Positions 28,533 through 36,577 of a stretch of DNA of 64,000 nt are shown here, piece after piece. Below the pieces are notes generated by a model that was not told the origin of the DNA, did not search any database, and worked only from the letters and a program-made list of their open reading frames with translations. The position numbers were made by a program, and so were the translations under genes. How positions within the stretch are numbered: the stretch's first letter is position 1; every line of letters begins with the position of its first letter. The stretch is taken from the NCBI GenBank assembly GCA_030546905.1, contig JAUOPI010000007.1, positions 62,001 through 126,000 of the forward strand. The letters run 5' to 3'. This stretch comes from Granulosicoccaceae sp. 1_MG-2023. Lineage in GTDB: Bacteria; Pseudomonadota; Gammaproteobacteria; Granulosicoccales; Granulosicoccaceae.

Positions 28533-29689
28533 GAGTCGCTGTCTTAGGGGTGTCACAGCTGTCGGACTCCTACCCCAATGTCATCTACAAAATAGAAGCC
28601 TTGCAGCGGCTTTATGGTGATGATGTCTGTGTGGATGTACGTTCCAACGGCGGTGAGCGTTTTTCCGCCGGGCCCGGCCGTGGTTTTGGTGCGCGATTCG
28701 GCAGTATGTGCCGTTTTCTGCTCGGCCATGCCGGGCTGTTACTTCACTGGCTTCCGCGGGTGCGCTCTTTTGATCGCGTCTATGTTGTCTATCCGGGGAT
28801 CTTTGTCGTTCTTGGTCTCTTGGTACTGCCTCGGTCATGGCGCGCGCCGATTGTTCTGGATGCGTTTATCTCCTTGTACGACACGGTTGTAAACGACCGC
28901 AGATTGCTAAGACGTGACAGCTTGCTTGCCCGCTTGTTGTACCGCTTTGAGAGGCGTGCCTTCTCCGGTTCTACCCGCGTGATCGTGGATACGGAAGAGA
29001 ATAAGCAGTTCTATGCCGGGTTGTTTTGTCTGTCAGCTGACAAGTTTGCCAGCGTGCCGCTGTCGGTTCCGGCACTGCAACCGGTGTTAAAACCGGCTGG
29101 TCCGACACTCAATTGTTTGTTTATCGGTACCTTTGTGCCATTACAGGGTGTGCCGGTGCTTGCTGAAGTTGCCGCACTATTGCAGGACCGCGATGATATT
29201 AAACTGACGGTCGTGGGTACGGGGCAGGATGCCGGGGTATTCCGATCCGCGATAGAGCATGTCAGTCACGAGCGGCTGTGCTGGATCGAAGGACATTTGC
29301 CGACAGAGAAGTTGGTGGCTTTGCTCGAAGAGACGGATGTCTGTCTGGGTATTTTCGGCTCAACTGCCAAAACCGCCCGTGTACTGCCGTTTAAAATCTA
29401 CTATTACCTGGCATCCGGTAAACCGGTTGTGACCGCAGGTACGGATTGTCTTCAACGGCTCGAGAATTTGGCGCCAGACCGGTCACCCTTCGTTTTGACT
29501 GACCGGGATGCGGCGTCTGTGGCAGCTGCGTTGCAGAAGCTTGCGGACGATAAGGCCACCGTCAGTGCTAAAGCCGTTTGGGCGCGGGAGTTTTACGCGC
29601 GTTTCCTATCTACGGAGGCGGTAGATGACGCCTTGAACGCGTTGATGGAAAAGAGCGTCGGCGCCCGTACCGGAAAAAGAGTAAATTAA
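28529..29689 (+). CDS. GT4-type (GT-B fold) glycosyltransferase
   Basis: A 386-residue protein starting at GTG (28529) overlapping the methyltransferase stop. The C-terminal half has the GT4 pattern: CLFIGTFVPLQGVPVLAEV, IKLTVVGTGQDAGVF, then the nucleotide-sugar Glu region CLGIFGSTAKTARVLPFKIYYYLASGKPVVT with the EX7E-like element replaced by CLGIFG...VLPFK. The N-terminal half is divergent and contains a hydrophobic stretch (RVYVVYPGIFVVLGLLVLP). It likely adds a further sugar. It is the last gene of the block, ending 59 bases before tRNA-Ala. Confidence 0.8.
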   Translation: MRVAVLGVSQLSDSYPNVIYKIEALQRLYGDDVCVDVRSNGGERFSAGPGRGFGARFGSMCRFLLGHAGLLLHWLPRVRSFDRVYVVYPGIFVVLGLLVLPRSWRAPIVLDAFISLYDTVVNDRRLLRRDSLLARLLYRFERRAFSGSTRVIVDTEENKQFYAGLFCLSADKFASVPLSVPALQPVLKPAGPTLNCLFIGTFVPLQGVPVLAEVAALLQDRDDIKLTVVGTGQDAGVFRSAIEHVSHERLCWIEGHLPTEKLVALLEETDVCLGIFGSTAKTARVLPFKIYYYLASGKPVVTAGTDCLQRLENLAPDRSPFVLTDRDAASVAAALQKLADDKATVSAKAVWAREFYARFLSTEAVDDALNALMEKSVGARTGKRVN

Positions 29690-29703
29690 ATTAACAACAG
29701 GTG

Positions 29704-29732
29704 TTGACAGAGGAAGTGCCCGCCCGTATAGT
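29704..29732 (+). promoter_or_regulatory. Sigma-70 promoter of tRNA-Ala
   Basis: TTGACA (29704-29709), 17 bases, TATAGT (29727-29732): consensus -35, ideal spacer and near-consensus -10. A GC-rich discriminator follows before the tRNA 5' end at 29749, typical for stable RNA genes under stringent control. Confidence 0.88.
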
Positions 29733-29748
29733 ACGCACTTCCTCGAGT

Positions 29749-29823
<75 letters not shown>

Positions 29824-29824
<1 letters not shown>

Positions 29825-29861
29825 ATTTTCTTTCTTAGAAAATTCTCCCGATCCCTTTTTT
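29824..29861 (+). terminator. Possible terminator of tRNA-Ala
   Basis: An AT-rich 8-bp inverted repeat AATTTTCT/AGAAAATT begins at the last tRNA base, and a T6 run ends ~17 bases after the repeat. The separation makes it a weak candidate. From here to 30119 (about 260 bases) I see no gene. Confidence 0.35.
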
Positions 29862-30119
29862 ATCTTTCTTCGTTTTAACTGCGCTATTGCTCAGGGCTTT
29901 CGCCTTGTGTTGAGCTGCTGTCTCTTGTCTTGTCCCTGAAATCCCTTTGTGTGATTGTGTCTGCGTGCTGCGTATTCTTGTGGCTGTGGGTGAGTTTCGT
30001 GTTGATTTTGGCCGCTGTCTGAGTTGCCCGCGCGGGTATTGTGCGGACCAGAGCGGTGTTGTGCGCAATGGTGTAAGTTACGCGGCGGGGCGGCCCGGGC
30101 CGCTTTCTGGCAAGAGCGA

Positions 30120-31337
30120 ATGACGATGAGTGAAGGGAAGGAGATCGCAGGGCGGCCGCTTTTGGAGGTCGGTCTGATTATTGTCGGCAGGCCGGATGAG
30201 ATTGACCGCCGGGCGATTGTGGCGGCGCGTGAGCGTATGCGCGAGTATCTCAATACGGTGTTGCCGGAATTTGTCTGGCAGATCGCGACGGTGTCGCGCG
30301 AGGATGTGTCGGCCTCGATCCGTTCGGAGCCTTCGGCGCTGTTGCAGGACGGCAGTCATCTGCGTGATACGGAGGCGTGGGATTTTGCTCTGATGTTCAC
30401 CTCGGCGGATCTGATCTCGCGCTACAAGCCCTTTGCTCTGGCGGTGATTTCCAGTGCGCTGGATCTGGCCGTTATCTCGACGAATCGTATTGATCCGCAC
30501 ACGTTTGATATGGCCGCGCCTGATGGTGAGCGTCTGGGGCGCTTAACCGATTCCTTGTATAAGCTGAGTTTGCATGCGCTCGGCCATCTCAATGGTCTTA
30601 AGCAGCATCCCGACAGCGATAATCTGATGTGCCGGGTCAGTTCGCCTGCGGCGCTGGATGCGATGCAGACACTGACGCAGGCGCAGTTGTCGCAGATGCG
30701 TGAGAACCTGCATAAGATCGCTGATCTGCGCCTGGAAGAGCGTCACGAGAGCAGTCGTATTTCGCGCGCCCGGTTTTATCTGGAGTCGGGCTGGCTGAAC
30801 CGCCATGAGATTCTCGATGCCTTGTCACATGCGCGTCCGTGGGAGTTTCCCATGCATCTGATGCGGTTTTCCGCAGCGGCCTTGTCGACCATGCTGATTC
30901 TTTTGATGACGGCCGAGACCTGGCATCTGGCGGTGACGCAGTCGCAACACCGGCTCTGGCTGACGCTGGGGCTGACCTTGTTGCTGACCACGGCGTTTGT
31001 GACGCATCGCCACCGTTTGTTTGTGCACCGCAGTTCCCACGGGCTGTCGGAGCAGTCGGTGATTACCAATGTCTCGGCCAGTCTGATTGTGCTGAGCGGG
31101 ATGGCGACCATGGCCGGGCTGATGTTGTTGGCCAGCTTTGTGGTGTCGGTGAGTTTGTATTCACCGGCCTTGGTGGCGGTCTGGACCTCGGGGGCGGCAC
31201 CCGATGCCGGGTTGACGCAATATCTGTTGGTGGATTTGCTGGTCACCACACTCGGCTTGCTGATCGGCGCGCTGGGGGCCTCGTTCGAGGAGCAGCATTA
31301 CTTCCGCCATGTGGTGTTTGTGGATGAAGAAACCTGA
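30120..31337 (+). CDS. Membrane protein with degenerate archaemetzincin-like zinc site
   Basis: From the ATG at 30120 there are 405 residues. The N-terminal ~230 residues are soluble, and the C-terminal part has about four hydrophobic helices (~265-285, 292-308, 330-355, 375-395). Residues 152-163 read HALGHLNGLKQH, followed by a Cys (LMC). This is the spacing of the metzincin HEXXHXXGXXH motif and the trailing Cys of archaemetzincins, but the catalytic Glu is Ala. The preceding TNRIDPHTF region and the N-terminal LLEVGLIIVGR are also compatible with an archaemetzincin fold. The three His could still bind zinc, so a protease-dead binding protein or a wrong assignment are both possible. It is not part of any recognised pathway here, and is convergent with usp. 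Upstream starts to 30024 look non-native. Confidence 0.6.
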   Translation: MTMSEGKEIAGRPLLEVGLIIVGRPDEIDRRAIVAARERMREYLNTVLPEFVWQIATVSREDVSASIRSEPSALLQDGSHLRDTEAWDFALMFTSADLISRYKPFALAVISSALDLAVISTNRIDPHTFDMAAPDGERLGRLTDSLYKLSLHALGHLNGLKQHPDSDNLMCRVSSPAALDAMQTLTQAQLSQMRENLHKIADLRLEERHESSRISRARFYLESGWLNRHEILDALSHARPWEFPMHLMRFSAAALSTMLILLMTAETWHLAVTQSQHRLWLTLGLTLLLTTAFVTHRHRLFVHRSSHGLSEQSVITNVSASLIVLSGMATMAGLMLLASFVVSVSLYSPALVAVWTSGAAPDAGLTQYLLVDLLVTTLGLLIGALGASFEEQHYFRHVVFVDEET

Positions 31338-31341
31338 AAGA

Positions 31342-31370
31342 CCGGCAGACCGCAGTGTGCAGTCTGCCGG
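31342..31370. other. Hairpin between convergent genes
   Basis: A 9-bp perfect stem CCGGCAGAC / GTCTGCCGG with an 11-base loop lies between the metzincin-like gene and usp. There is no T-tract on either side, so it is a candidate hairpin that limits read-through rather than a canonical terminator. Confidence 0.5.
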
Positions 31371-31380
31371 CGGGGCGGGG

Positions 31381-32238
31381 TCAGCGCAGTAACAACAGCG
31401 GTTTTTGTGTGCTGAGCATCATCTTGGCGGTAAAGCTGCCGACGAACAGCTCACGGATACGCGTGTGGCTGAACGCACCCATCACAGTCATGTCGATATC
31501 GTTGCTGCGACGGTAATCCACCAGTGCTTTCTGCGGATCGCCGCTGAGTGCGGCGGTGGTGGTTTCTATGCCGGCGTCTTTGAGGGTGCCGGCCGCTTTG
31601 GTCAGGATCAGCTGCGCATCGTGGGATTTATTGCCCACGCAGACCACATGGCAGGGGATGCCGCGGAACAGAGGCCGGTTGGCGATCATGTCCAGCGCCT
31701 TGCGTGAGTGATCGCCGCCGTCGTAGGCCAGCATAATGCTGCGCGGTTCGGAAAACGGCTTGTTGACCACCAGAATCGGTTTGTGCAGGGCGCGGGCGAC
31801 TGTTTCCAGGTGGGCGCCGAGTTGTTCATCGTCGCTTTGATCACCGCGGATACCCATCACCAGCAGGCGGATCTCATTCTCGCAGTCGACCAGGGTCTCG
31901 GTCAGTGAGCCGTGACGCTGGCGCAGAACCGGTGCCTCATAGCCGGCGCCGGTGACCCGCTCACTCAAGCCTTGCAGGATGGTTTTGCCCTGCTCGAGCA
32001 CGATCTTGCTGCGTTTTTGTTCCAGCTCGACCAACTCGTTCATCAGGATTTCCTGTGCACCCAGACCGATGGCGCCGGACAGGTCGCCTGAGGCGACCTC
32101 GCGGTTCTCGACGTTGTGCAGCAGCTTGAGCGGCTGACCGATGCGTTTGGCCGCCCAGGCGGCATAATCGGTGACGGCATGGGTGTAGGCAGCGCCGTCG
32201 ACGCAGGCGACCACGTACTCCTGTTTGGATTCGCTCAT
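31381..32238 (-). CDS. Tandem universal stress protein (two Usp domains)
   Basis: A 285-residue cytoplasmic protein made of two UspA-like domains (about residues 1-145 and 150-285). Each begins with a hydrophobic beta strand (YVVACVDGA; SIMLAYDGGDHS), and the domains end LLVMGIRGD and DMTVMGAFSHTRIRELFVGS. The second domain retains the ATP-binding-type Gly/Ser cluster better than the first. The start codon overlaps the SulP stop by one base (TAATG), so the two are translationally coupled. A regulatory or protective link to the transporter is plausible from this coupling only. Confidence 0.88.
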   Translation of the reverse strand: MSESKQEYVVACVDGAAYTHAVTDYAAWAAKRIGQPLKLLHNVENREVASGDLSGAIGLGAQEILMNELVELEQKRSKIVLEQGKTILQGLSERVTGAGYEAPVLRQRHGSLTETLVDCENEIRLLVMGIRGDQSDDEQLGAHLETVARALHKPILVVNKPFSEPRSIMLAYDGGDHSRKALDMIANRPLFRGIPCHVVCVGNKSHDAQLILTKAAGTLKDAGIETTTAALSGDPQKALVDYRRSNDIDMTVMGAFSHTRIRELFVGSFTAKMMLSTQKPLLLLR

Positions 32239-33722
32239 TAATGTCCTCCGAGCACTTTTTCGAGTTCTTCGGGTTTGTCGGCTACGCCGAAGCGGTCGAC
32301 GATGGTTTCGCTGGCTTCATTCAGGCCCACGACCTGTACGTCAGCGCCTTCACGACGGAATTTGACGATGATTTTGTCGAGCGCACCGACCGCGGTTTTG
32401 TCCCAGAAGTGTGCACGGCTCACGTCAATCACGACTTTATCAAGCACCTCACGGAAGTCAAAGGCATCGGTAAAGCCCTTGGCGGAAGCGAAGAATACCT
32501 GCCCGACCACGTGGTAGGTGCGGGTGTTGGTTTGTTCGTCGCGCTCGGACTCGACGTACATGTAGTGGGCGATTTTGTTGGCAAAGAACAGGGATGCCAG
32601 CAGTACGCCCGAGAACACGCCGAAGGCCAGGTTGTGCGTCCAGACCACCACAACCACGGTGACCAGCATGACGATATTGGTCGACAGCGGATGCTGACGC
32701 AGATCGCGGACGGACTCCCAGCTGAAGGTGCCGATCGAGACCATGATCATCACCGCCACCAGCGCGGCCATCGGGATAATCGATACCAGACCGGACAGAA
32801 AGACCACCAGCACCAGCAGCATGGCGCCGGCGATAAAGGTCGATAAACGGCCGCGGCCGCCGGATTTTACGTTGATCACTGACTGGCCGATCATGGCGCA
32901 GCCGGCCATACCGCCGAGCAGGCCGGCGAAGATATTGGCGATACCCTGACCTTTGCATTCGCGGTTTTTGTCGCTGCTGGTGTCGGTCAGGTCGTCAACG
33001 ATGGTGGCCGTCATCAGCGTCTCGAGCAAACCGACCACCGCCAGTGACAGCGAGTAGGGCAGGATAATGCTCAGGGTTTCGAGATTCAGCGGCACCTCGG
33101 GCCAGAGGAAGACCGGCAGGGTGTCGGGCAGGGTGCCCATATCGCCGACGGTGCGGATCTCAAGGCCGAGCAGCTGGGCGATAATCGTCAGGATCACAAT
33201 GCAGACCAGCGGCGACGGAATCACCTTGTTGAAACGCGGGAAGATGTAAATGATGGCCAGGCCCAGCGCGGTCATGGCATACACATGCCAGCTGACATCG
33301 GTCAGTTCCGGCAATTGCGCCATAAAGATCAGAATCGCCAGCGCGTTGACGAAGCCGGTGACCACCGAACGTGAGACAAAGCGCATCAGCTCGCCGAGGC
33401 GCAGATAGCCGGCGATGATCTGCAGTGCACCGGCGAGGATGGATGCGGCCAGCAGGTATTGCAGACCGTGCTCCTTGACCAGGGTGACCATCAGCAAGGC
33501 CATGGCTCCGGTCGCCGCCGAGATCATGCCGGGGCGCCCGCCGACGATGGAGATCACCACCGCGATACAGAAAGAGGCATAGAGCCCGACCTTCGGATCG
33601 ACGCCGGCGATAATGGAGAAGGCGATCGCTTCGGGGATCAGCGCGAGCGCGACGACCAGACCGGCCAGAATGTCACCGCGGACATTACCGAGCCAGTCGC
33701 GTTTACGGGAAAGTAGCAGCAT
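32238..33722 (-). CDS. SulP-family anion transporter with STAS domain
   Basis: A 494-residue inner membrane transporter from the ATG at 33722; a longer open frame to 33818 adds a Cys-rich stretch that does not fit the family. It starts with the family signature [40 protein letters not shown] (residues 10 onwards), has about 10-12 hydrophobic segments, and ends with a cytoplasmic STAS domain ([22 protein letters not shown]). SulP proteins carry sulfate, bicarbonate or other anions, and sequence alone does not settle the substrate. No carbonic anhydrase is adjacent. It is followed by the coupled usp gene. Confidence 0.9.
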   Translation of the reverse strand: MLLLSRKRDWLGNVRGDILAGLVVALALIPEAIAFSIIAGVDPKVGLYASFCIAVVISIVGGRPGMISAATGAMALLMVTLVKEHGLQYLLAASILAGALQIIAGYLRLGELMRFVSRSVVTGFVNALAILIFMAQLPELTDVSWHVYAMTALGLAIIYIFPRFNKVIPSPLVCIVILTIIAQLLGLEIRTVGDMGTLPDTLPVFLWPEVPLNLETLSIILPYSLSLAVVGLLETLMTATIVDDLTDTSSDKNRECKGQGIANIFAGLLGGMAGCAMIGQSVINVKSGGRGRLSTFIAGAMLLVLVVFLSGLVSIIPMAALVAVMIMVSIGTFSWESVRDLRQHPLSTNIVMLVTVVVVVWTHNLAFGVFSGVLLASLFFANKIAHYMYVESERDEQTNTRTYHVVGQVFFASAKGFTDAFDFREVLDKVVIDVSRAHFWDKTAVGALDKIIVKFRREGADVQVVGLNEASETIVDRFGVADKPEELEKVLGGH

Positions 33723-33897
33723 GGGTTTTTCCGTGAAAAACGTAGACAGAAACAAAAACGGCAGGCAAAGGCCCGCCGGAGTGAGGCAGATAATACCGAC
33801 TGCATAGCAGCGACTCAAACCCGTATGTGCCGCAATGCAACACCGGCGTGGTTTCAGGCGCGGTCAGCGGCGCCTGCGGCGGGTGGCGAAGAGGGCT

Positions 33898-35043
33898 TCA
33901 GGGCTTGCCGGTGAAACGCGCGGCGTTTTTCATATTGCGGAACAGCAGCGGTTTTTCGACCGGCCCGGCGGGCTCGGCAGCGCGTTGTTGGGCCTCAATA
34001 ATCTGCCCGTGATGCGGTGATTTCACGCACAAGGGGTCAGTGACGTGCATATCGCCGGTCATCATAAACGCCTGACAGCGGCAGCCGCCGCGGTCCTCGT
34101 CTTTACGCTCGCAGGAGGCGCAGGGTTCCTGCATCCAGTCGTTGCCACGGAAATGATTGAAGGCCTCAGCGTGTTGCCAGATTGACTCAATGGAATGGTC
34201 TTTCACATTGGGGAAGTTGAGCGGCAGGATGCGCGCACTGTGACAGGGCAGCGCCGTGCCGTCGGGGGTGATGGTCAGAAACACGCGGCCAAGTCCGCTC
34301 ATGCAGGCCACCGGGTAGCTTTCGTAGTAATCGGGTGTGACGAAAATTAGCTTCATCGGGTTGCCGGCGGCGGCCAGCTGTTCGCGATAGCGGTTGGTCA
34401 CCGCCTCGGCGCGTTCCATCTGCGCACGGCTCGGCAGCAGCTGATCGCGGTTTTCCCAGGCCCAGCCGTAGTGTTTGCAGGTGGCCAGCTCCACAAAGTC
34501 CGCTTTCAGCTCAATGCACAGCTCAATAATTTTATCGATCTGATCAATATTGTGCCGGTGCGTGACGAAATTCAGCACCATCGGGTAGTTCTGTGCTTTG
34601 ACTTCGCGCGCCATGGCCAGTTTCTGCGCGAAGGCTTTTTCCGAGCCGGCAATCCAGTTGTTGAGCTCTTCATCGCTGGCCTGAAAGCTGACCTGAATAT
34701 GATCCAGCCCGGCTTCACGGAACGCGGCGATTTTGCGTTCGGTCAGGCCGATACCGGAGGTGATCAGGTTGCTGTAATAGCCCAGTTCGCGACCGGCGCG
34801 GATCAGTTCGGTCAGGTCCCGGCGGACCAGCGGTTCGCCGCCGGAAAAGCCCAGTTGCGCGGCCCCCATTTCGCGGGCCTGTCCGAAAACGCGGATCCAG
34901 TCCGCGGTGCTCAGCTCGGTGGCGTCTTTCTGCAGGTCGAGCGGGTTTGAACAATAGGGGCACTGCAGCGGGCAGCGGTAGGTCAGTTCGGCCAGCAGCC
35001 AGAGCGGCGGGCCGGCGCTTTCGGGGACGTCAGGCAGCATCAT
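33898..35043 (-). CDS. pqqE: PqqA peptide cyclase, radical SAM enzyme PqqE
   Basis: Radical SAM enzyme that forms the Glu-Tyr carbon-carbon crosslink in PqqA, the first step of pyrroloquinoline quinone synthesis. It is 381 residues. The radical SAM motif CPLQCPYC (CxxxCxxC) is near residue 29, followed by [12 protein letters not shown]. The SPASM domain carries the auxiliary-cluster cysteines (CMSGLG..., [25 protein letters not shown]). It lies 67 bases downstream of pqqA, separated by a hairpin plus T-run. PqqB and PqqC are not encoded in this window, and a PqqD-family gene lies 6.4 kb away. Confidence 0.96.
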   Translation of the reverse strand: MMLPDVPESAGPPLWLLAELTYRCPLQCPYCSNPLDLQKDATELSTADWIRVFGQAREMGAAQLGFSGGEPLVRRDLTELIRAGRELGYYSNLITSGIGLTERKIAAFREAGLDHIQVSFQASDEELNNWIAGSEKAFAQKLAMAREVKAQNYPMVLNFVTHRHNIDQIDKIIELCIELKADFVELATCKHYGWAWENRDQLLPSRAQMERAEAVTNRYREQLAAAGNPMKLIFVTPDYYESYPVACMSGLGRVFLTITPDGTALPCHSARILPLNFPNVKDHSIESIWQHAEAFNHFRGNDWMQEPCASCERKDEDRGGCRCQAFMMTGDMHVTDPLCVKSPHHGQIIEAQQRAAEPAGPVEKPLLFRNMKNAARFTGKP

Positions 35044-35060
35044 GTTTGTCCGGCTGAAAC

Positions 35061-35089
35061 AAAAAAACCTGCCCGGATGAGCAGGTTTT
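35061..35089 (-). terminator. Attenuator/terminator between pqqA and pqqE
   Basis: On the minus strand, a 9-bp stem AAAACCTGC / GCAGGTTTT with an 8-base loop is followed by a T7 run, located 22 bases after the pqqA stop and 18 before pqqE. A partial terminator here would produce more pqqA than pqqE transcript, as is known for other pqq operons where the precursor peptide is needed in excess. Confidence 0.85.
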
Positions 35090-35110
35090 CCTGTTGTTCA
35101 GCGCGCTGGA

Positions 35111-35182
35111 TCAGCGGTTTGCGAAGTACATGGTGACTTCGAAGCCGATGCGCAGATCTTCATAGGCCGGTTTTGTCCACAT
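35111..35182 (-). CDS. pqqA: PQQ precursor peptide PqqA
   Basis: A 23-residue peptide beginning [11 protein letters not shown] and ending VTMYFANR. It contains the conserved Glu-Val-Thr-Met-Tyr core whose Glu15 and Tyr19 supply all the carbons of PQQ. The near-perfect match to known PqqA ([19 protein letters not shown] pattern), plus a GAGGAG ribosome binding site ~8 bases upstream and pqqE just downstream, make the call firm despite the length. It is processed by PqqE with PqqD as chaperone. Confidence 0.96.
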   Translation of the reverse strand: MWTKPAYEDLRIGFEVTMYFANR

Positions 35183-35266
35183 AAGCTTGCTCCTCAATAT
35201 CATCGTCGGTGTCGGTGCTTTGATAGCACGGTAAGTCACTCTAGAGCCGTCTCAGCTTGCCTGACA

Positions 35267-35280
35267 TGCTACTTTAGAAT
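35267..35280. promoter_or_regulatory. Candidate operator half-site upstream of pqqA
   Basis: TGCTACTTTAGAAT, ~85 bases upstream of the pqqA start and 128 bases upstream of nosP, shares the word TGCTACTTT with the perfect inverted repeat at 43334-43355. The rest of the 225-base pqqA/nosP divergent region shows no gene. Confidence 0.4.
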
Positions 35281-35407
35281 GAATGAGGGTCGTCATTCAG
35301 GGCAGGGCGCGCGCCGGCGACCACGGGGATGATAGTATCAAGCGCGGAGGAGGTCGGGCAGGGATTCCTTCCCGAGCATAACTATAAGCCAGACTAAGGT
35401 ACCCGCC

Positions 35408-36577
35408 ATGCTGGATGTCAACCGCCGCGAGCAATCCGGCGTGATCAGTGTTGCCACGCACGCCACTGATCCTCAGGAAGCCGCAAGCGATTTGCACAAT
35501 GCGCTTCATCATGCCGATGTGGGCGCTGTTTTGTTTTTCTGTTCACCCGATTACGACCTGCCGGCCCTGGCAAGGGAGATCGAAACCGTCTTTCCGGATA
35601 TCCCCGTCGCCGGTTGTACCACCAGCGGTGAGCTGACCCCCGACGGTTATGCGCAGGGCTGTGTGACCGCGATCGGTTTTAACCGCCATCAGTACGCCGT
35701 CAGTACCGGTTTGATCCAGCGTCTGGATCAGTTTGATCTGCTGCAGGCGCAGTCGCTGATCGACCGGCTGCTGACCGATTGCCGGAGCCAGGCCGTTGCG
35801 CCCATCCGGGGCAATACCTTTGCGATGACGCTGCTCGACGGGCTTTCGGCGCTCGAGGAGCAGGTTCTGGTGTCGATCAATTCCGTGTTGGGCAGCATCC
35901 CCAACTTCGGCGGCTCGGCCGGCGATAACGAGCATCTGTCCAACACCCATGTCTATTACCGCGGGCAGTTCTATACCGATGCTGCCGTCCTTGTATTAAT
36001 CAATACCCGCTGTCCCTTCGAAGTCTTCAGCACGGTGCATATGAAGCCCAAGCAGGACAAGCTGGTCGTCACCCGTGCCGATGATCAGCAGCGGATTGTC
36101 TACGAGCTGAATGCGGAGCCGGCGGCGATCGCTTACGCGCGGGCCGTCGGTGTTGCGACGGAGGACCTCGACAGCGCCGCGTTCGCGCTCAATCCGATTG
36201 CGGTGCGCATCGGTGATGAGTATTACGTGCGCTCGATCCAGCAGGTGGATATGAGCGATTACAGCTTGCGTTTCTATTGTGCTGTGGAGCAGGGCATCGT
36301 GCTGACCACCATGGAAGCGCAAAATATGCAGGACGATCTGGAGCGCCGGATTGCCCGCATTAACCGGCGCATCGGCCGGACCCAGCTGATTATCGGTTGC
36401 GACTGCTTTTTGCGCCGTCTCGAAGCGGAAAAGCTCGGCTTCCAGGACGCCATGTCAGAAACACTCAGACGTCACCATGTGATCGGCTTTAATACCTACG
36501 GCGAGCAGATCGGCGGAATGTACATTAACCAGACCTTTACCGGGGTGGTTATAGGAGTAGACAGGCATGCAGATTGA
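35408..36577 (+). CDS. nosP: FIST-domain sensor, NosP-like
   Basis: A 389-residue soluble protein with an N-terminal FIST domain (residues ~30-225: VGAVLFFCSPDYDL, VAGCTTSGELTPDGY, SINSVLGSIPNFGGSAGDN) and a C-terminal FIST_C domain (AYARAVGVATEDL..., GCDCFLRRLEAEK, VIGFNTYGEQIGG). In Pseudomonas aeruginosa a FIST protein encoded just upstream of the kinase NahK (NosP, PA1975) binds heme and nitric oxide and controls that kinase. The same two-gene order, with an 11-base overlap, is seen here. Heme binding is inferred from homology, not visible. Confidence 0.82.
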   Translation: MLDVNRREQSGVISVATHATDPQEAASDLHNALHHADVGAVLFFCSPDYDLPALAREIETVFPDIPVAGCTTSGELTPDGYAQGCVTAIGFNRHQYAVSTGLIQRLDQFDLLQAQSLIDRLLTDCRSQAVAPIRGNTFAMTLLDGLSALEEQVLVSINSVLGSIPNFGGSAGDNEHLSNTHVYYRGQFYTDAAVLVLINTRCPFEVFSTVHMKPKQDKLVVTRADDQQRIVYELNAEPAAIAYARAVGVATEDLDSAAFALNPIAVRIGDEYYVRSIQQVDMSDYSLRFYCAVEQGIVLTTMEAQNMQDDLERRIARINRRIGRTQLIIGCDCFLRRLEAEKLGFQDAMSETLRRHHVIGFNTYGEQIGGMYINQTFTGVVIGVDRHAD

